DNA from: Acidovorax sp.
GTDB lineage: Bacteria > Pseudomonadota > Gammaproteobacteria > Burkholderiales > Burkholderiaceae_C
Reading direction: 5' to 3'
Assembly (NCBI GenBank): GCA_030150585.1
Contig: JASLFM010000035.1
Location: 1 to 17,406, forward strand
DNA length: 17,406 bases
Part shown: positions 14,362 through 17,406 of the stretch, piece by piece
Numbering within the stretch: the stretch's first letter is position 1
How the letters are laid out: every line of letters begins with the position of its first letter
Translations under genes and position numbers: made by a program
Notes under the pieces: model-generated
The model's input: the letters and a program-made list of their open reading frames with translations, nothing else
What the model was told of the DNA's origin: nothing
The model's database searches: none

Positions 14362-15099
14362 GTGAAAGACGCCGCCGAACATATCCGCCACTGCATCGCC
14401 GAAGTGGCTGCGCTGCGCTCGCAGCGCATGGCCACGCCCGCGTGGAACGGCGCCGTGCACGCCGTCAAGGAACTGCAATCGCAGCGTTTTCGCGGCACCT
14501 ACGCCGACCTGTTGGCCACGCAGCCCTACGCGAGCGCGGCGCACTTCTTCCTGCAGGAACTGTACGGCAGCGCCGACTACCGGGCGCGCGACGCGCAGTT
14601 CGGCCGCATCGCGGGCACGCTGCAGACGCTGTTCCCCCAACCCGTCGTGGACACCGCCGCCGCTTTGGCCCGGCTGCATGCGCAGACCGAGCGGCTGGAC
14701 CACGCCATGGGCCAGGCCTGGATGTCGGCCCCGGGCGATGCGGCCGCGCGCTACGTGGCGGCCTGGCGCGCCGTGGGCGATGCGGCCGCGCGGCGCGAGC
14801 AGCTCGCGGGGGTGCTCGCCATGGGCCGCGACCTCGCCCGGCTCACGCGCAGGCCGGGGCTGCGCACCATGCTGCGCATGATGCGCAGCCCCGCGCATGC
14901 GGCCGGCATGGGCGAGCTGCAGCGCTTTCTGGAGGCGGGCTTCGACACCTTCGGCCAGCTCGCGCGCGAGCGCGGCGCCGTGGAGCACTTCCTGGCCACC
15001 ATCGACGCGCGCGAAGGCGCCCTCATGCGCCGGCTGTTCGAGGAAAACCCTGTCGCCTGCGAGACCGCACTGCGCGAAACCCTAGGACAAGCCCGGTAG
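14362..15099 (+). CDS. Conserved protein of unknown function with HFFLQELYG motif
   Basis: 245 residues from GTG at 14362, with AAAAGGG (14348-14354) as ribosome binding site. No signal peptide or membrane segment. It appears mostly alpha-helical, rich in Ala, Arg and Leu. A notable motif, AAHFFLQELYGSADYRARD (59-77), marks a proteobacterial family that I recognise only as a conserved hypothetical (FFLEELYG-type). I know of no established function. Residues about 125-145 contain GDAAAR twice, 14 residues apart, from an exact 18-bp DNA repeat. It stands 65 bases upstream of fadD on the same strand, so a shared transcript and a role near fatty acid activation are possible, but only by position. 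An alternative is that it belongs with the divergent hydrolase. Confidence 0.8.
   Translation: MKDAAEHIRHCIAEVAALRSQRMATPAWNGAVHAVKELQSQRFRGTYADLLATQPYASAAHFFLQELYGSADYRARDAQFGRIAGTLQTLFPQPVVDTAAALARLHAQTERLDHAMGQAWMSAPGDAAARYVAAWRAVGDAAARREQLAGVLAMGRDLARLTRRPGLRTMLRMMRSPAHAAGMGELQRFLEAGFDTFGQLARERGAVEHFLATIDAREGALMRRLFEENPVACETALRETLGQAR
14733..14792 (+). repeat. Exact 18-bp direct repeat inside the unknown gene
   Basis: gggcgatgcggccgcgcg occurs at 14733-14750 and again at 14775-14792. The offset of 42 bases keeps the reading frame, so the protein has GDAAAR twice, 14 residues apart. It may be a short internal duplication of a helix or a coincidence of GC-rich, alanine-rich coding. Confidence 0.6.
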
Positions 15100-15164
15100 C
15101 CGCAGGGGGAACGGTCTCCCACAATCGTGGCCCATCGTCGTCCCGCGCTTATCGAGGAGTCCGC

Positions 15165-16844
15165 ATGGAAAGAATCTGGCTCAAGAGCTACCCACCCGGC
15201 GTGCCGCATGAGGTCGACCCCGGGCAATACCGCTCGGTGGCGCACCTGCTGGAAGAATCGTTCCGCAAGCACGCGGCCAGCCCCTTCTCGGTCTGCATGG
15301 ACCGCTGGATGAGCTACGGCGAGCTCGACCGCCTCTCGGCCGCGCTGGGCGCCTGGCTGCAGGGCCTGGGCCTGGAGCCGGGCGCGCGCGTGGCCATCAT
15401 GCTGCCCAACGTGCCGCAGTTCGGGGTCACCATGGCCGGCGTGCTGCGCGCGGGCTATACCTGCGTGAACGTGAACCCGCTGTACACGGCGCGCGAGCTG
15501 GAGCACCAGCTCAAGGACTCGGGCGCCACGGCCATCGTGATCCTGGAGAACTTCGCCCACACCCTGGCCGAGGTCATCGAGCACACGCACATCCAGCATG
15601 TCTGCATCGCCTCCATGGGCGACATGCTGGGTGCCTGGTACGGCCGCTGGATCACCTTCGCCGTGCGCCACCTGGCGAAGATGGTGCCGCCGTACGCCCT
15701 GCCACTGACCGGCGGCCGCCAGGTCACGCCCTTCAAGAAGGCCCTGGCGCTGGGCCGCGCGCGCAGGCTCCAGCCCAGCCTGGCGACCCACGATTCCATC
15801 GCCTTCCTGCAGTACACCGGCGGCACCACCGGCCTGTCCAAGGGCGCCGTGCTGACGCACCGCAACATCATTGCCGCCACGTTGCAGGCCGAGGCCTGGT
15901 TCACCCCGGCGCTGGCCAAGATCGGCGACCTGAGCAAGGCCAACAGCATCGCGGCGCTGCCGCTCTACCACATCTTCGCGCTCACGCTGTGCCTGCTGGC
16001 CATCCGCCAGGGGTCGAGCCTGACGCTGATTCCCAATCCGCGCGACATCCCGAAGTTCGTCGACGTGCTGAAGAAGCGCCCCTTCCACATGCTGCCCGCG
16101 GTAAACACGCTGTTCAACGCGCTGCTGCAGAACCCGCAGTTCCGCAAGCTCGATTTCTCGCAACTGTGCGTTTCCCAGGCCGGCGGCATGGCCGCCGCCG
16201 AGGGCACGGCGCGCCAGTGGCAGCAGGCCACGGGCAGCACCATGATCGAGGGCTGGGGCATGAGCGAGACCTGCGCCATCGGCACCAACAACCCGGTGAG
16301 CAACACCAGCTTCACGGGCACCATCGGCCTGCCGCTGCCGGGCATCGAGATCGCCATCAAGGACGACGCGGGTGCCAGCCTGCCCACGGGCCAGAGCGGC
16401 GAGATCTGCATCAAGGGCCCCAACGTCATGCGCGGCTACTACAACCAGCCCGAAGAGACGGCCAAGGCGTTCACGGCCGACGGTTTCATGCGCACCGGCG
16501 ACATCGGCATCATGGACGAGGCCGGCTACACGCGCATCATCGACCGCAAGAAGGACATGATCATCGTTTCGGGCTTCAACGTCTTCCCGAACGAGCTGGA
16601 GCAGGTCATCTCGCTGTGTCCCGGGGTGCTGGAGTGCGCGGCCGTGGGCGTGGCGGACGAAAAGTCGGGCGAGGCCATCAAGATCTTCGTCATCAAGAGC
16701 GACGCCTCGCTGACCGAGGATGCACTGGTGCGCTACTGCCACGACAACCTGACCGGCTACAAGCGGCCCAAATACATAGAATTCCGCGAGGAGCTGCCCA
16801 AGACCAACGTCGGCAAAATCCTGCGGCGCGAGCTGCGCAGCTGA
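15165..16844 (+). CDS. fadD: Long-chain fatty acid CoA ligase
   Basis: 559 residues, practically the length of E. coli FadD (561). It activates fatty acids with ATP and CoA to acyl-CoA at the inner face of the membrane, feeding beta-oxidation. AMP-binding motifs are intact: P-loop YTGGTTGLSKG (217-227), GWGMSET (363-369), and the fatty-acyl-CoA signature starting TGDIGIMDEAGYTRIIDRKK and continuing to GFNVFPNELE. The C-terminal catalytic lysine is Lys551 in KTNVGKILRREL. The N-terminus ERIWLKSYPPGVPHEVD is typical of FadD. The frame is open further upstream, but GAGGAG (15154-15159) lies just before ATG 15165, fixing the start. Possible substrates include fatty acids freed by the secreted lipase upstream. 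The preceding unknown gene may share its transcript. Confidence 0.96.
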   Translation: MERIWLKSYPPGVPHEVDPGQYRSVAHLLEESFRKHAASPFSVCMDRWMSYGELDRLSAALGAWLQGLGLEPGARVAIMLPNVPQFGVTMAGVLRAGYTCVNVNPLYTARELEHQLKDSGATAIVILENFAHTLAEVIEHTHIQHVCIASMGDMLGAWYGRWITFAVRHLAKMVPPYALPLTGGRQVTPFKKALALGRARRLQPSLATHDSIAFLQYTGGTTGLSKGAVLTHRNIIAATLQAEAWFTPALAKIGDLSKANSIAALPLYHIFALTLCLLAIRQGSSLTLIPNPRDIPKFVDVLKKRPFHMLPAVNTLFNALLQNPQFRKLDFSQLCVSQAGGMAAAEGTARQWQQATGSTMIEGWGMSETCAIGTNNPVSNTSFTGTIGLPLPGIEIAIKDDAGASLPTGQSGEICIKGPNVMRGYYNQPEETAKAFTADGFMRTGDIGIMDEAGYTRIIDRKKDMIIVSGFNVFPNELEQVISLCPGVLECAAVGVADEKSGEAIKIFVIKSDASLTEDALVRYCHDNLTGYKRPKYIEFREELPKTNVGKILRRELRS

Positions 16845-16930
16845 CCCTTCCGCGCGGCGTCCGCGGGCCGGGGCCGCGCCGGTTTCATGGGCCGTGGGCG
16901 CCGCGCCGCGCCACGAACCACCGCGATTAC

Positions 16931-16947
16931 TATTTTTTTGATAGCTG
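16931..16947 (+). repeat. Half-copy of a dispersed-repeat-like motif before the MBL gene
   Basis: tactatttttttgatagctg ends one base into the MBL start codon. From memory, ctattttttTGATAGCTG(CT) is the left end of an abundant short intergenic repeat in Comamonadaceae genomes. It is the only AT-rich island in the 103-base gap after fadD, so it could also act as promoter or terminator for flanking genes. Confidence 0.4.
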
Positions 16948-17406
16948 ATGACGCTCTCTCCGCATGGGCTACCGCCTGAAATCACCGTACTGGAGCGCGG
17001 CTGGCTGTCCGCCAACAACATCCTCTTCATCGGCCGGCACGACAGCGCTCTGGTAGACACCGGCTACCACAGCCATGCGGAACAGACCGTGGCGCTGGTG
17101 GCTGCCTGCCTGGGCGGGCGGCCGCTGGACCGCGTGCTCAACACCCACCTGCACAGCGACCACTGCGGCGGCAACGCCGCGCTGCAGGCGGCGTGGCCCG
17201 GCGTGCGCACCGCCATCCCGCCGGGCCAGGCACCCCACGTGCGTGCCTGGGACGCCTACGCGCTGAGCTACACCCCGACCGGCCAGCACTGCCCGCCGTT
17301 CCGCGCCGAAGCGCTGCTGGAGCCGGGCTCCTGCGTGCTGCTGGGCGACAAGCCCTGGCAGGTGCACGCCGCGCCGGGGCACGACCCGCACTCGGTGGTG
17401 CTGTTC
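16948..17406 (+). CDS. MBL-fold metallohydrolase, N-terminal part
   Basis: 153 codons, cut by the window's right edge. The translation starts MTLSPHGLPPEITVLERGWL, continues NNILFIGRHDSALVDTGY, and shows the metal-binding signature THLHSDHCGG (HxHxDH) at about residues 87-96. APGHDPHSVVLF at the window end provides the next metal-ligand histidine. This is the classic metallo-beta-lactamase fold for zinc or iron hydrolases, with the strand order expected from glyoxalase II-like proteins. The substrate cannot be told from this part. ATG 16948 is the first start in frame and places the initial beta strands correctly; no clear ribosome binding site is visible, as it is preceded by the AT-rich repeat-like stretch. 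The distance to fadD is 103 bases. Confidence 0.85.
   Translation, partial: MTLSPHGLPPEITVLERGWLSANNILFIGRHDSALVDTGYHSHAEQTVALVAACLGGRPLDRVLNTHLHSDHCGGNAALQAAWPGVRTAIPPGQAPHVRAWDAYALSYTPTGQHCPPFRAEALLEPGSCVLLGDKPWQVHAAPGHDPHSVVLF

Noticed and set aside
14337..16844. 835-residue extended form of FadD
   Set aside because: The first 276 residues overlap the unknown gene in another frame. A clear ribosome binding site and the family N-terminus place the start at 15165.
14751..17060. 769-codon open frame on the minus strand opposite fadD and its neighbour
   Set aside because: It is antisense to well-supported fadD with all motifs intact, has low-complexity His/Gly/Arg/Ala-rich composition, and is explained by the scarcity of stop codons in GC-rich antisense frames.

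Overview
The window looks like a chromosomal segment of a high-GC betaproteobacterium of the family Comamonadaceae (Acidovorax-like). This rests on remembered protein similarity, very high third-position GC, the gene set (CorC-Lnt, FabA-FabB, Bug-type receptor, Lif-dependent lipase) and two short sequences resembling the dispersed repeats of that family. It contains sixteen protein genes, two of them cut by the window edges. I see no rRNA, tRNA, CRISPR array, insertion sequence or phage gene. Coding density is high and no gap exceeds 230 bases.

Layout. 1-127: start of glyQ (minus). 354-1427: periplasmic L-asparaginase II (minus), divergent from a LysR regulator at 1566-2459 (plus). 2466-4201: fabA-fabB, the unsaturated fatty acid pair (minus, ATGA overlap). 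4371-6793: corC-lnt (minus, TGATG overlap). 6898-7632: GNAT acetyltransferase (minus). 7716-8189: Lrp/AsnC regulator (minus). 8332-10199: secreted lipase plus its membrane foldase (plus, TGATG overlap). 10342-13408: phenylalanine/tyrosine catabolism, with hppD, a Bug-type solute receptor and phhA (plus). 13420-14331: membrane-anchored alpha/beta hydrolase (minus). 14362-16844: a conserved unknown protein and fadD (plus). 16948-17406: start of an MBL-fold hydrolase (plus).

How the genes fit together. Two themes recur. One is lipid metabolism: FabA/FabB make unsaturated acyl chains, Lnt uses phospholipid acyl chains to mature lipoproteins, the secreted lipase and its foldase release fatty acids outside the cell, and FadD activates fatty acids to acyl-CoA. 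The other is amino acid use: asparaginase deamidates asparagine, PhhA turns phenylalanine into tyrosine, and HppD turns 4-hydroxyphenylpyruvate into homogentisate. The Lrp-type regulator next door is a plausible controller of the aromatic branch. PhhB, the aminotransferase and homogentisate dioxygenase are not in the window.

Most of this is ordinary core metabolism, and I found no convincing new multi-gene system. The more interesting signals are non-coding: an inverted repeat that can pair with the hppD ribosome binding site, two stem-loops in the fabA leader, a TetR-like palindrome before the lipase, mutually exclusive hairpins between the Bug gene and phhA, and a dispersed-repeat-like sequence inside the lnt reading frame. 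On the protein side, the lipase foldase has a strongly altered signature motif, and a conserved protein of unknown function precedes fadD.
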